Below, in pieces: positions 1-7,343 of a DNA stretch of 9,071 nt. A model generated the notes under the pieces. That model ran no database searches, was not told the origin of the DNA, and saw only the letters and a program-made list of their open reading frames with translations. Location: the NCBI GenBank assembly GCA_937975725.1, contig CALJUL010000130.1, positions 1 through 9,071 of the forward strand, in the 5' to 3' direction. Position 1 is the stretch's first letter. Every line of letters begins with the position of its first letter. The translations under genes and the position numbers were made by a program. The stretch comes from an uncultured Pseudoxanthomonas sp. GTDB taxonomy: Bacteria > Pseudomonadota > Gammaproteobacteria > Xanthomonadales > Xanthomonadaceae.

Positions 1-811
1 CGCCGATGTCGCCCATGAACACCATCGCCGGGTAGGTGTTGAACCACAGGAAGCCCAGCCCGGCGCCGGCGATGGCCGCGCAGATGATGATCAGCTCGCC
101 CGCACCCGGCACCTGCGGGATCTGCAGGTAGCTGGAGAACACCGCGTTGCCCGAGGCGTAGGCGAACACGCCCAGCGCGCAGGCCACCAGCACCGTGGGC
201 ATGATCGCCAGGCCGTCCAGGCCGTCGGTCAGGTTGACCGCGTTGGAGAAGCCGACGATCCAGAAGTAGGCGATGGCGACGAAGCCGATGCCCGCCAGCG
301 GCAGCGCGATCGACTTGAAGAACGGCACGTAGAAGGTGGTCGCCGCCGGCACGTCGGCGTACAGGTACAGGTACAGGCCGGCGGCCAGGCCGAACACCGA
401 CTGCAGCAGGTACTTCCAGCGCGACTTCAGGCCGTTGGGGTCGCGCCTGACGATCTTGATCCAGTCGTCGTACCAGCCGATGGCGCCGTAGGCCAGCATC
501 ACCAGCAGCACCACCCACACATATTTGTTGCGCAGGTCGCCCCACAGCAGCACCGCGGCCAGCACGGTGATCAGGATCAGCGCGCCGCCCATGGTCGGCG
601 TGCCGGCCTTGGAGAAGTGCGTCTGCGGGCCGTCCTGGCGGATCGGCTGGCCGCCCTTGAGCTGGCCCAGCCGGCGGATCACCGCCGGGCCCAGCCACAG
701 CGACAGGAACAGCGAGGTCAGCGCCGCGAGGATGCCGCGGAACGTCAGGTAGCCGAACAGGCCGAAGAAGTTCTCCAGGCTCTGCAGCCAGCGGGCCAGT
801 TCAAGCAACAT
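1..811 (-). CDS. mraY: Phospho-N-acetylmuramoyl-pentapeptide transferase, MraY (3' end missing)
   Basis: MraY is the polytopic inner-membrane enzyme that transfers phospho-MurNAc-pentapeptide from UDP to undecaprenyl phosphate, giving lipid I. The first 270 residues are in the window; family members are about 360 long, so roughly the last quarter lies beyond the left edge. Visible signatures are TPTMGG (71-76), the catalytic-site pair Y-D115-D116-W, the loop NLTDGLDGLA (193-202) and FMGD (265-268), whose aspartate matches the third conserved acidic residue of the family. Several hydrophobic segments are evident (for example 22-41, 76-90, 97-113, 239-256). The ATG lies inside the last codons of murF, giving an 11-base overlap, and has a strong Shine-Dalgarno (GGGGAGGA, plus positions 820-827) 8 bases upstream. 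Identification is secure from sequence; the function is family knowledge. Confidence 0.97.
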   Translation of the reverse strand, partial: MLLELARWLQSLENFFGLFGYLTFRGILAALTSLFLSLWLGPAVIRRLGQLKGGQPIRQDGPQTHFSKAGTPTMGGALILITVLAAVLLWGDLRNKYVWVVLLVMLAYGAIGWYDDWIKIVRRDPNGLKSRWKYLLQSVFGLAAGLYLYLYADVPAATTFYVPFFKSIALPLAGIGFVAIAYFWIVGFSNAVNLTDGLDGLAIMPTVLVACALGVFAYASGNAVFSSYLQIPQVPGAGELIIICAAIAGAGLGFLWFNTYPAMVFMGDIG

Positions 812-2177
812 GCGGTGCGTCCTCCCCGGACAGCAGGGCGTTCACCACCCGGTCCATCGCGCTGCCGCGCGATCCCTTGACCAGGCAGCGGACGCCGGCG
901 CGCAGGTCGGCGCGCAGCGCGGCGACCAGCGAAGCGTGGGTTTCGTGGGAATGCGCGCCCTCGCCGAAGGCGGCGGCGGCGGCGGCGCTGAGCGGCCCCA
1001 GCGTGTACAGGCGGCGGATGCCGGCCGCCTTCGCGCGGCGCCCGGCGTCGGCGTGCAGCGCTTCGGCGTCGGCGCCGAGTTCGCGCATGTCGCCCAGCAC
1101 CAGCCAGGCTTCGCCGCCGGCCTGCGCGCCCACCGCAGCCAGCGTGTCGATGGCCGCGGCCAGCGAGCCGGGGTTGGCGTTGTAGCTGTCGTCGACCAGC
1201 ACCGCGCCGCCGGGCAGCGTGTGCGCGACCTGGCGGCCGGCCACCGGCTGCGCGGCGGACAGACCCTCGGCGATGGTCGCCAGCGAGACGCCGCAGGCCA
1301 GCGCCAGCGAAGCCGCGGCCAGCGCGTTGAGCACGTTGTGCCGCCCCGGCAGCGCCAGTTGCACGGCCGCCTCGCCGTGCGGCGCGACCAGTACGAAGGC
1401 GGTGCCGTCGGCGCCGGCGCGCAGGTCGCGGGCGCCGACGTCGGCGCTGGCCTCCAGGCCGAAGCGCAGCAGCCTGCGCCCGGGCGCCAGGCCGGCGAAA
1501 TACTCGGCGAAGGCGTCGTCGGCATTGATCACCGCGGTGCCGTCGGCCGGCAGCGCGCGGTAGATCGCGCCCTTGGTCTCGGCCACGCCCATCAGCGAGC
1601 CCATCCGCTCCAGGTGCGCCGGCGCGACGTTGTTCACCAGCGCCACCTGCGGCGGCGCCACGTCGGTCAGGTAGGCGATGTCGCCCGGCTTGCCCGCGCC
1701 CATCTCGTAGACGGCGAAGTCGGCGTCGTCCGGCGCGTCGATCACCGCCATCGGCAGGCCGATCTCGTTGTTGCGGTTGCCGGGATTGCAGTAGGTGTGG
1801 CCGGCGCGCTGCAGGATCGACACCACCAGCGCCTTGACCGTGGTCTTGCCGTTGCTGCCGGTCAGCGCCACCACCTTGCCGGCACGGTCGCGCTGCAGGC
1901 CGGCGGCGATGCGCGCCAGCGCCAGCAGCGTGTCCGGCACCACCACCTGCGGCACGTCCACCGCCACCGCGTGGTCGACCATCACCGCGCCGGCGCCGCG
2001 CATGGCGGCGTCGTAGGCGAAGTCGTGGCCGTCGAAGCGCTCGCCGCGCAGCGCCACGTACAGGCTGCCGGGTTGCAGCGCGCGGGTGTCGTGCGCCACC
2101 GCGCCGATCACCAGGTCGTCGCCGACCAGTTCGCCGCCCGCCCAGTGCGCTAGCAGGGAAAGGGGAAGCCGCTTCAC
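801..2177 (-). CDS. murF: UDP-MurNAc-tripeptide:D-Ala-D-Ala ligase, MurF
   Basis: MurF is the cytoplasmic ATP-dependent ligase that adds D-Ala-D-Ala to UDP-MurNAc-L-Ala-D-Glu-meso-DAP, the last soluble step before MraY. The 458-residue protein shows the Mur ligase order: N-terminal substrate domain (about 1-95, with AHDTRALQPGSLYVALRG at 28-45), ATP-binding central domain with P-loop TGSNGKTT (106-113), NRNNEIGLP (134-142) and VNNVAPAHLE (181-190), the probable carbamylated lysine K202 in ETKGAIY, then the C-terminal domain with DDSYNANP (329-336), LVLGDMRELG (359-368) and KGSRG (434-438). The start is a GTG overlapping the murE stop as GTGA, with GGAGG 7 bases upstream; the open frame runs on 364 codons further upstream, but inside murE and without MurF homology. 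A run of six GCC codons gives Ala398-403, a small low-complexity patch. Family assignment is certain. Confidence 0.97.
   Translation of the reverse strand: MKRLPLSLLAHWAGGELVGDDLVIGAVAHDTRALQPGSLYVALRGERFDGHDFAYDAAMRGAGAVMVDHAVAVDVPQVVVPDTLLALARIAAGLQRDRAGKVVALTGSNGKTTVKALVVSILQRAGHTYCNPGNRNNEIGLPMAVIDAPDDADFAVYEMGAGKPGDIAYLTDVAPPQVALVNNVAPAHLERMGSLMGVAETKGAIYRALPADGTAVINADDAFAEYFAGLAPGRRLLRFGLEASADVGARDLRAGADGTAFVLVAPHGEAAVQLALPGRHNVLNALAAASLALACGVSLATIAEGLSAAQPVAGRQVAHTLPGGAVLVDDSYNANPGSLAAAIDTLAAVGAQAGGEAWLVLGDMRELGADAEALHADAGRRAKAAGIRRLYTLGPLSAAAAAAFGEGAHSHETHASLVAALRADLRAGVRCLVKGSRGSAMDRVVNALLSGEDAPHVA
820..827 (-). promoter_or_regulatory. Ribosome binding site of mraY, inside murF
   Basis: The minus strand reads GGGGAGGA eight bases before the mraY ATG, while the same bases encode the end of MurF. 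This supports the chosen mraY start and independent ribosome loading at the only junction of the chain that lacks a 4-base stop/start overlap. Confidence 0.7.
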
Positions 2178-3643
2178 TTGCGCGCCTCCAGGGCCTGGCG
2201 GGCCACGGCGGTGTCGTCGAAGGGATGCCGCACGCCCTGCACGTCCTGGTAGGGCTCGTGGCCCTTGCCGGCCACCAGCACGATGTCGCCGGCGCCCGCG
2301 CCGGCGATGGCGCCGGCGATGGCGCGACCGCGGTCGCGCTGCACCAGCACGCGCTCCGGATGTGCGAAGCCGGCCAGGATGTCGGCCACGATGCGGTCGC
2401 CGTCCTCGTTGCGCGGGTTGTCGTCGGTCACCACCACCGTATCGGCCAGGCGCTCGGCGATGGCCGCCATCTGCGGCCGCTTGCCGGTGTCGCGCTCGCC
2501 GCCGCAGCCGAACACGCACGCCAGCCGCCCCTGCACGTGGCCGCGCAGGCTGGACAGCGCCTGCTCCAGCGCGTCCGGCGTGTGGGCGTAGTCGATCACC
2601 ACCAGCGGCGCACCGCCCTCGCCGCCCAGCCGGTTCATGCGGCCCTGGATGGGCAGCAGCCGCGACAGCGTGCGCGCGATGTCCGCCGGCGCATCGCCCA
2701 GCGCATGCAGCGCGCCGGCCACGGCCATCAGGTTGTCCACGTTGAAGCGGCCCAGCAGGCGCGACTGCACCGGATGCGCGGTGCCGTCGGCGACCAGGTC
2801 GAAGCCGATGCCGCCGCCATCCAGGCGCAGCGCATCGGCGCGCAGCACGGCCCCTTCCTGCCCGCGCGAGGTCACGCCCACGCGGCGCACGCCGGCCGGC
2901 AGGCGCGCGTGCAGTTCGCGGCCGTAGGTGTCGTCCAGGTTGACCACGCCGGCCTGCAGGCCCGGGCGCGAGAACAGCAGCGACTTTGCCGCGCCGTAGC
3001 GCTCCATGTCGCCGTGGTAGTCCAGATGGTCGCGGGTGAGGTTGGTGAACACGCCCACGTCGAAGTGCACGGCGTCCACGCGGCCCTGGTCGAGCGCGTG
3101 CGAGCTGACTTCCATCGCCACCGCCTTCGCGCCGGCGTCGCGGAACTGCGCCAGCAGCGCGTGCATCTGCAGCACCAGCGGCGTGGTGAAGCCGGTCGGC
3201 ACCACTTCGCCGTACATGCCCGCGCCCAGCGTGCCGACGGTCGCGCAGCGGATACCGCGGATGTGCCACGCCTGCGCCAGCAACTGCACGGTCGAGGTCT
3301 TGCCGTTGGTGCCGGTGACGCCGACCATCTTCATCTCGTGCGACGGCGCGGCGTGGAAGCGGTCGGCCAGCGCGCCCATGCGCGCACGCAGGCCGGGCAC
3401 GGCGATGGCGTCCTTCGGCGCTTCCAGTCCTTCCGGCACCGGCGGCTCGAACAGCACCGCGCTGGCGCCCTTCTGCTTGGCCTGCGCAACGAAATTGAGC
3501 CCGTGCGCGCCGAAGCCGGCGATGGCGACGAAGGCGTCGCCGGGCTGCACGGTGCGGCTGTCCAGGGTCAGGCCGCGCACCACGATGTCACGCGGCACGT
3601 CCACGTCGGGCAGCAGTTCGGCCAGGGCCATCATGCGCCTCAT
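2174..3643 (-). CDS. murE: UDP-MurNAc-L-Ala-D-Glu:meso-diaminopimelate ligase, MurE
   Basis: MurE is the cytoplasmic ligase that adds the third residue of the stem peptide, using ATP. The 489-residue protein has the N-terminal substrate domain (about 1-100, with LTLDSRTVQPGDAFVA at 25-40), the P-loop VTGTNGKTS (109-117), FTTPL (152-156), MEVSSHALDQGRV (177-189), FTNLTRDHLDYHG (199-211), the probable carbamylated lysine K220 in GAAKS, HTPDALE (354-360), CGGERDTGKRP (380-390) and AGKGHE (458-463). The motif DNPR (408-411) is the family signature for meso-DAP rather than lysine, so the cell wall is predicted to be DAP-type. The ATG overlaps the ftsI stop by four bases (ATGA). In-frame ATGs at codons 4 and 5 are possible alternative starts; the first is preferred because of the overlap and a GGGGA just upstream. 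A tandem 12-base repeat (2298-2321) encodes a small Ala-Gly-Ala-Ile stretch near 440-450. Confidence 0.97.
   Translation of the reverse strand: MRRMMALAELLPDVDVPRDIVVRGLTLDSRTVQPGDAFVAIAGFGAHGLNFVAQAKQKGASAVLFEPPVPEGLEAPKDAIAVPGLRARMGALADRFHAAPSHEMKMVGVTGTNGKTSTVQLLAQAWHIRGIRCATVGTLGAGMYGEVVPTGFTTPLVLQMHALLAQFRDAGAKAVAMEVSSHALDQGRVDAVHFDVGVFTNLTRDHLDYHGDMERYGAAKSLLFSRPGLQAGVVNLDDTYGRELHARLPAGVRRVGVTSRGQEGAVLRADALRLDGGGIGFDLVADGTAHPVQSRLLGRFNVDNLMAVAGALHALGDAPADIARTLSRLLPIQGRMNRLGGEGGAPLVVIDYAHTPDALEQALSSLRGHVQGRLACVFGCGGERDTGKRPQMAAIAERLADTVVVTDDNPRNEDGDRIVADILAGFAHPERVLVQRDRGRAIAGAIAGAGAGDIVLVAGKGHEPYQDVQGVRHPFDDTAVARQALEARK
2185..2189 (-). promoter_or_regulatory. Ribosome binding site fixing the murF GTG start
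   Basis: The minus strand has GGAGG seven bases before GTG at 2177-2175. There is no ATG near the correct N-terminus, so this site and the GTGA overlap with the murE stop decide the start. Confidence 0.7.
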
Positions 3644-5472
3644 TGCATGTTCCCCGCGGGCGGCGGCGGCACGTCGACGGCGGTCGGATCGGTGGTGTCG
3701 ACCACGTCGTCCACCGGGGCGGGCACGTTCACCGCGACCGTGCGCGCGCCCTTGCCCTGGTTCTTCGCCTGCGCGGCCAGCCAGGTCTCGATGTCGTCCG
3801 GCGGCACGTCCATCAGCCGCAGCGCGCCGTCCATGACGTTGTGGAACACCGGCGCCGCCACCAGGCCGCCGTAGTAGCCGCCCTCCTGCGAATCGGTGAT
3901 CACCACCACGGCGGCGAAGCGCGGGTTGCTGGCCGGCACCAGGCCGGCGAACAGCGAGGCATAGCGGCCGCGGGCATAGCCGCCGCCGGAGGCGACGCGC
4001 GCGGTGCCGGTCTTGCCGGCGACGCGGTAGCCGAGCACGCCGGCGCGCTTGGCGCCGCCCTGGGTGACCACGGTCTCCATCATGCCCACGACCTCGCGGG
4101 CGATGGCCGGATCCAGCACCTGCGACGCCTCGTGGTGCTCGCCCTTGACGAAGGTCGGCGTGACCAGCTTGCCGCCGTTGCCCAGCGCCGCGTACGCGCG
4201 CGCGATCTGCAACGGCGTGGCCGACAGACCGTAGCCGTAGGACATGGTGGCTTTCTGCAAACCGTTCCAGCGGTCCGGCGGCGCCAGCATGCCCGAGGCC
4301 TCGCCGGGGAAGCCGCTGCCGGGCTTCTGGCCGTAGCCGAAGCTGCGGATGCTCTCGTAGAAATAGGCGTTGGGCAGCTTCTCGGCCAGCTTCACGGAGC
4401 CGATGTTCGAGCTCTTGGTGATGATGCCGGTGACGGTCAGCACGCCGTTGTTCCGCGGCACGTCGCGGATGGTGTAGCGGCCCAGCGCCATGTAGCCGGG
4501 ATTGGTGTTGACCAGCGTCGACGGCTGCACCGCGCCGGCCTTGAGCGCGGTCGAGACGGTCAGCGGCTTCATCGTCGAGCCCGGCTCGACCATGTCGGTC
4601 ACGGCGCGGTTGCGGCGCGCGTCCGGCTTCACCCGGTCGATGGCGTTGGGGTTGTAGGTGGGCAGGTTGACCATGGCCAGTACTTCGCCGGTGGTCACGT
4701 CCATGATCACGATCGAGCCGCTGCTGGCCTGGTGCTCGGTCAGCGCGTTGCGCAGCTCGCGGTAGGCCAGGTACTGGATGCGGCGGTCGATGCTGAGCGT
4801 CAGGTCCTTGCCCGGCTGCGCGGAGCGGATCAGGTCGACGTTCTCGACGATGCGCCCGCGATTGTCGCGGATCACCTTCTGCGCGCCCGGCGTGCCGCTG
4901 AGCCATTCGTCGAAGGCCAGCTCCAGCCCTTCCTGGCCGCGGTCGTCGACGTTGGTGAAGCCCAGCACGTGGGCCATCGCCGGCCCCTGCGGGTAGAAGC
5001 GGCGGAACTCGCGCTGCGAGAACACGCCCGGGATCTTGTGCGCCAGGATCCGGTGCGCCTCGTCCGGGTTGATCCGGCGCTTGAGGTACAGGAATTCCTT
5101 GTCGGCGCGCTGGGACAGGCGGTTGCTCAGGTGGTCGAGCGGCACGCCCAGCACGTTCGCCAGCTCGGGCAGGCGGTCCGGATTCTTCAGCAGTTCCTGC
5201 GGGTTGCCCCACACCGATTCCACCGGCGAGGACACCGCCACCGGCTCGCCGTTGCGGTCGGTGATCATGCCGCGCGAGGTCGGGATGGGGATTTCGCGCA
5301 GGAAGCGCGCATCGCCCTGGCGCTGGTAGAAATCGTGGTTGATCAGTTGCACGTAGGCGGCGCGCCCGACCAGGCTGACCGAGCACAGGCCCATCGTGCC
5401 CAGCACCAGCGCCAGGCGGCCGCGCAGGTTGAAGCGCGCGCGGTTGCGGTTCTTGATCGGCGCGGCGGTCAT
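3640..5472 (-). CDS. ftsI: Septal peptidoglycan transpeptidase FtsI (PBP3)
   Basis: FtsI is the class B penicillin-binding protein that cross-links septal peptidoglycan with FtsW; it is anchored in the inner membrane with its bulk in the periplasm. The 610 residues comprise a short basic cytoplasmic tail, one membrane segment (about 19-41), a pedestal domain with RGMITDRNGEPVA (67-79) and RRFYPQGPAMAHVLG (157-171), and a transpeptidase domain carrying all three active-site motifs: S299-T-M-K302 (nucleophile S299, in EPGSTMKP), S354-S-N356 and K487-T-G489. DRRIQYLAYRELRNAL (229-244) is also typical. The C-terminus is extended by a Pro/Val/Asp-rich, probably disordered tail (about 575-610) after the folded domain. 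The start overlaps the ftsL stop as ATGA, and the stop overlaps murE as ATGA. Upstream sequence GGTGGTGA gives only a weak ribosome site, consistent with coupled translation. Identification is secure. Confidence 0.97.
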   Translation of the reverse strand: MTAAPIKNRNRARFNLRGRLALVLGTMGLCSVSLVGRAAYVQLINHDFYQRQGDARFLREIPIPTSRGMITDRNGEPVAVSSPVESVWGNPQELLKNPDRLPELANVLGVPLDHLSNRLSQRADKEFLYLKRRINPDEAHRILAHKIPGVFSQREFRRFYPQGPAMAHVLGFTNVDDRGQEGLELAFDEWLSGTPGAQKVIRDNRGRIVENVDLIRSAQPGKDLTLSIDRRIQYLAYRELRNALTEHQASSGSIVIMDVTTGEVLAMVNLPTYNPNAIDRVKPDARRNRAVTDMVEPGSTMKPLTVSTALKAGAVQPSTLVNTNPGYMALGRYTIRDVPRNNGVLTVTGIITKSSNIGSVKLAEKLPNAYFYESIRSFGYGQKPGSGFPGEASGMLAPPDRWNGLQKATMSYGYGLSATPLQIARAYAALGNGGKLVTPTFVKGEHHEASQVLDPAIAREVVGMMETVVTQGGAKRAGVLGYRVAGKTGTARVASGGGYARGRYASLFAGLVPASNPRFAAVVVITDSQEGGYYGGLVAAPVFHNVMDGALRLMDVPPDDIETWLAAQAKNQGKGARTVAVNVPAPVDDVVDTTDPTAVDVPPPPAGNMQ

Positions 5473-5732
5473 GGACGGATCACCACCACGTCGGCGGCCT
5501 CCGGGAACTTCATGCCCAGGCGCACGCGCGCCACCTGGTCGATGCGGGTGGCCTCGGCCACGGTGGCCTGTTCCAGTTGCAGGCGGCCGAACTCGACGTT
5601 CAGCTCGTCGCGCGCGCGCTCCAGCCGCGTCACCTCGTCGAACAGCACGCGGTGGCGGTGGCGCGAATACACCAGCCCGATCGCCGAGGCGATGTTGCCC
5701 AACACCAGCACGACCAGCAGGAAGCGGGTCAT
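5469..5732 (-). CDS. ftsL: Cell division protein FtsL
   Basis: FtsL is a small bitopic divisome protein that forms a complex with FtsB and FtsQ and relays activation to FtsW-FtsI. The 87-residue product has the expected architecture: a very short cytoplasmic N-terminus, one hydrophobic membrane segment (about 4-22, FLLVVLVLGNIASAIGLVY), a basic stretch SRHRHR, then a periplasmic coiled-coil-like region (about 28-60, heptad-spaced L/V residues in VLFDEVTRLERARDELNVEF) and a conserved-looking RIDQVARVRLGMKFP (63-77). Sequence identity of FtsL is low across bacteria, so the call rests on shape plus position between rsmH and ftsI. The ATG overlaps the rsmH stop (ATGA) and has GGAGG six bases upstream. 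The frame is open further upstream through rsmH, but the membrane segment and ribosome site fix this start. Confidence 0.92.
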   Translation of the reverse strand: MTRFLLVVLVLGNIASAIGLVYSRHRHRVLFDEVTRLERARDELNVEFGRLQLEQATVAEATRIDQVARVRLGMKFPEAADVVVIRP

Positions 5733-6706
5733 GGGGCGCCTCCCGTTCCCAGCTTCTCCGCCACCCTCAGCACCGCGCTGCGCGCGCGCGGATTGGCGGC
5801 GATCTCGTCGGCCTCGCCCTTCTGCCCAGCGCCGATGGCGCGCAGCACGGGCACGAAGGTCTCCGCCGCCGGCAGCCGGCGGTTGGCCGGCGGCGCCTTG
5901 GCGTGGCGGTTGACGAACTGCTTGACGATGCGGTCTTCCAGCGAGTGGAAGCTGATCACCGCCAGCCGGCCGCCGGGCCTGAGCAGCGACAGCGCGGCGT
6001 CCAGCCCGGCCTCCAGGTCGGTCAGCTCGCGGTTGATGTGGATGCGGATGGCCTGGAAGCTGCGCGTGGCCGGGTGGATCTTGTCGCCGCCGCGCGGCAC
6101 CGCCGCGGCGATCACCGCGGCCAGGTCGGCGGTGCGCTCGAACGGCCGCTCGGCGCGGCGCGCGACGATGGCGCGGGCGATGCGGCGGCTCTGCTTCTCC
6201 TCGCCGTAGGTCCACAGCACGTCGGCGATCTCGCGCTCGTCGGCGCGGGCGATCCAGGCGGCGGCGCTCTCGCCCGACTCCGGGTCCATGCGCATGTCCA
6301 GCGAGCCGTCCTTGCCGAAGCTGAAGCCGCGCTCGGCCACGTCCAGTTGCGGCGAGGACACGCCCAGGTCCAGCAGCACCCCGTCCAGCCCCTGCGCGGC
6401 GGCGTCCCACTGCGCCATGCCGGCGAAGCTGCCGCGGCGGACCGCGACGCGCGCATCGCCCGCGAACGTGCGTTCGGCATGCGAGATCGCTTCGGGGTCC
6501 TTGTCCATCAACAGCAGCCGGCCTCCCGGGCCGAGTCGTTCCAGCACACCGCGCGCATGGCCGCCGCGCCCGAAGGTGCCGTCCAGGTACGTTCCGTCCT
6601 CTTTCACCTGCAGCCCTTCCATGACCTGCGTGTACAACACCGGCAAGTGCAGCGCGGGAAGGTGACCGGCCGGCGCGGACTGCCGCGTGCCGTCACCCCG
6701 GCTCAC
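5729..6706 (-). CDS. rsmH: 16S rRNA (cytosine1402-N4)-methyltransferase RsmH (MraW)
   Basis: RsmH uses S-adenosylmethionine to N4-methylate C1402 of 16S rRNA, in the decoding centre. The 325-residue protein shows LPVLYTQVMEGL (21-32), the SAM-binding glycine loop YLDGTFGRGGH (40-50), MDKDPEA (67-73), LLDLGVSSPQLD (111-122), DGSLDMRMD (133-141), HPATRSFQAIRIHIN (211-225), ISFHSLEDRIVKQF (251-264) and the C-terminal NPRARSAVLRVAEK (305-318), all family hallmarks in order. The start is taken as GTG overlapping the mraZ stop (GTGA), which puts about 20 poorly conserved residues before the first conserved block. An upstream in-frame ATG at 6790 would lie within mraZ and add 28 residues without homology, so it was not used. 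The ribosome site is weak; coupling to mraZ is inferred. Confidence 0.95.
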   Translation of the reverse strand: MSRGDGTRQSAPAGHLPALHLPVLYTQVMEGLQVKEDGTYLDGTFGRGGHARGVLERLGPGGRLLLMDKDPEAISHAERTFAGDARVAVRRGSFAGMAQWDAAAQGLDGVLLDLGVSSPQLDVAERGFSFGKDGSLDMRMDPESGESAAAWIARADEREIADVLWTYGEEKQSRRIARAIVARRAERPFERTADLAAVIAAAVPRGGDKIHPATRSFQAIRIHINRELTDLEAGLDAALSLLRPGGRLAVISFHSLEDRIVKQFVNRHAKAPPANRRLPAAETFVPVLRAIGAGQKGEADEIAANPRARSAVLRVAEKLGTGGAP

Positions 6707-7149
6707 AAGCGCAACTCGAGCATGTGTGCGCTCAGATCGTCGTCGGTGAGGGTCTGACGGATCTGCGCGTGGTGCGCCTGCTCGCTCCACAGTTCGAACT
6801 TCTCGCCCATCCCCAGCAGCACGGCCTTCTTCTCGATGCCCACCGCGCTGCGGTGGCTAGCGGGGACGCTGATGCGGCCGTTGCCGTCCAGTTCCACCGG
6901 CGAGGCCGCGCCGACCAGCTTGAGTTGCAGGCTGCGGTGCGCGCGCTGGGTGGTCGGCAGCTTGTTGACGTCGTCGCGCACGCGCTGCCAGACCTTCTCC
7001 GGGTAGAGGTACAGGCAGCCGGCCTCGAAGGGGTTGTAGGTGATCACCAGGCGGTTGCCGCACTCGCGGGCGACCAGGTCCCGGTACGCGGTGGGCACCG
7101 CGAGCCGTCCCTTGTCGTCCACTGTGATGGCGGTCTCACCTTGAAACAC
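6703..7149 (-). CDS. mraZ: Transcriptional regulator MraZ
   Basis: MraZ is an AbrB-fold, ring-forming DNA-binding protein that in Escherichia coli represses its own dcw operon by binding TGGG-type direct repeats at 10-bp intervals upstream of mraZ. The 148-residue product contains the two tandem half-repeats of the family: DDKGRLAVP (11-19) and DGNGRISVP (88-96), each with the conserved D-x-x-x-R. The N-terminus MFQGE matches the family's MFRG start; it is read from a GTG at 7149. A ribosome site GGGAAGG lies 9 bases upstream. It is the first gene of the cluster, behind the promoter and repeats described at 7191-7260. The stop overlaps the GTG of rsmH. Autoregulation here is inferred from those repeats, not shown. 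Confidence 0.95.
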   Translation of the reverse strand: MFQGETAITVDDKGRLAVPTAYRDLVARECGNRLVITYNPFEAGCLYLYPEKVWQRVRDDVNKLPTTQRAHRSLQLKLVGAASPVELDGNGRISVPASHRSAVGIEKKAVLLGMGEKFELWSEQAHHAQIRQTLTDDDLSAHMLELRL

Positions 7150-7190
7150 GAACCCCTGCCTTCCCGACCTGTCGCTGGGCGGTCATTGAA

Positions 7191-7233
7191 CCACGAAAAA
7201 CCACGAAAAACCCGATTTTCCCTCTGTTGCCCA
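7191..7233 (-). promoter_or_regulatory. Candidate MraZ operator: five GG boxes at 10-bp spacing
   Basis: On the minus strand, TGGG (7233-7230), AGGG (7223-7220), GGGT (7213-7210), TGGT (7203-7200) and TGGT (7193-7190) follow one another at exactly ten bases; every box keeps GG at its second and third positions. The last two are part of a perfect 10-base tandem repeat (plus strand ccacgaaaaa twice, 7191-7210). The array starts at the -10 element and covers the transcribed leader. E. coli MraZ binds TGGG-type repeats with the same spacing, so this is the likely operator; only the first box is a full match. Confidence 0.55.
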
Positions 7234-7260
7234 CCTTAGCATCGCGCACAGGGTTGTCAA
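7233..7260 (-). promoter_or_regulatory. Probable dcw promoter upstream of mraZ
   Basis: The minus strand has a perfect -35 TTGACA (7260-7255), a 16-base spacer and -10 TAAGGT (7238-7233, 3 of 6 to TATAAT) preceded by TG at the extended -10 position (TGCTAAGGT). Transcription would start near 7226, leaving a leader of about 77 bases before the mraZ GTG. The first MraZ-type box overlaps the -10. Confidence 0.6.
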
Positions 7261-7316
7261 CAGGAAAACCAGCGGCAAATCGCTTGAAGGATCAATGGCT
7301 TGCAACAAACTTCAGA

Positions 7317-7343
7317 GACTTGTTCAAACCTTATCCACAAGTC
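7317..7343. repeat. Inverted repeat GACTTGT...ACAAGTC
   Basis: Perfect 7-base arms (7317-7323 and 7337-7343) are separated by 13 bases. The right arm shares three bases with the DnaA box. It may be a regulator site or incidental. Confidence 0.35.

Noticed and set aside
810..2153. A 447-codon plus-strand open frame antisense to murF
   Set aside because: Arg/Ala/His/Gln-rich, no recognisable domain; murF on the other strand has every family motif.
2298..2321. Tandem 12-base repeat in murE as a possible phase-variable tract
   Set aside because: Only two copies, length a multiple of three, coding for a tolerated Ala/Gly linker; no frame switching is possible.
2225..3874. A 549-codon plus-strand open frame antisense to murE
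   Set aside because: Low-complexity Ala/His/Gly product with no motif; shadow of murE codon bias.
2174..5386. MurE reading frame open for 581 codons upstream of the chosen start, suggesting a fusion
   Set aside because: The extra part is an out-of-frame reading of ftsI with no homology; the ATGA overlap and normal family length fix the start at 3643. The same reasoning rejects the long upstream extensions of murF and ftsL.
3643..5913. A 756-codon plus-strand open frame antisense to ftsI, ftsL and rsmH
   Set aside because: Its product is an Ala/Arg/His/Gln/Val-rich sequence without domains, the usual mirror of a high-GC gene; the minus strand encodes three clear proteins here.
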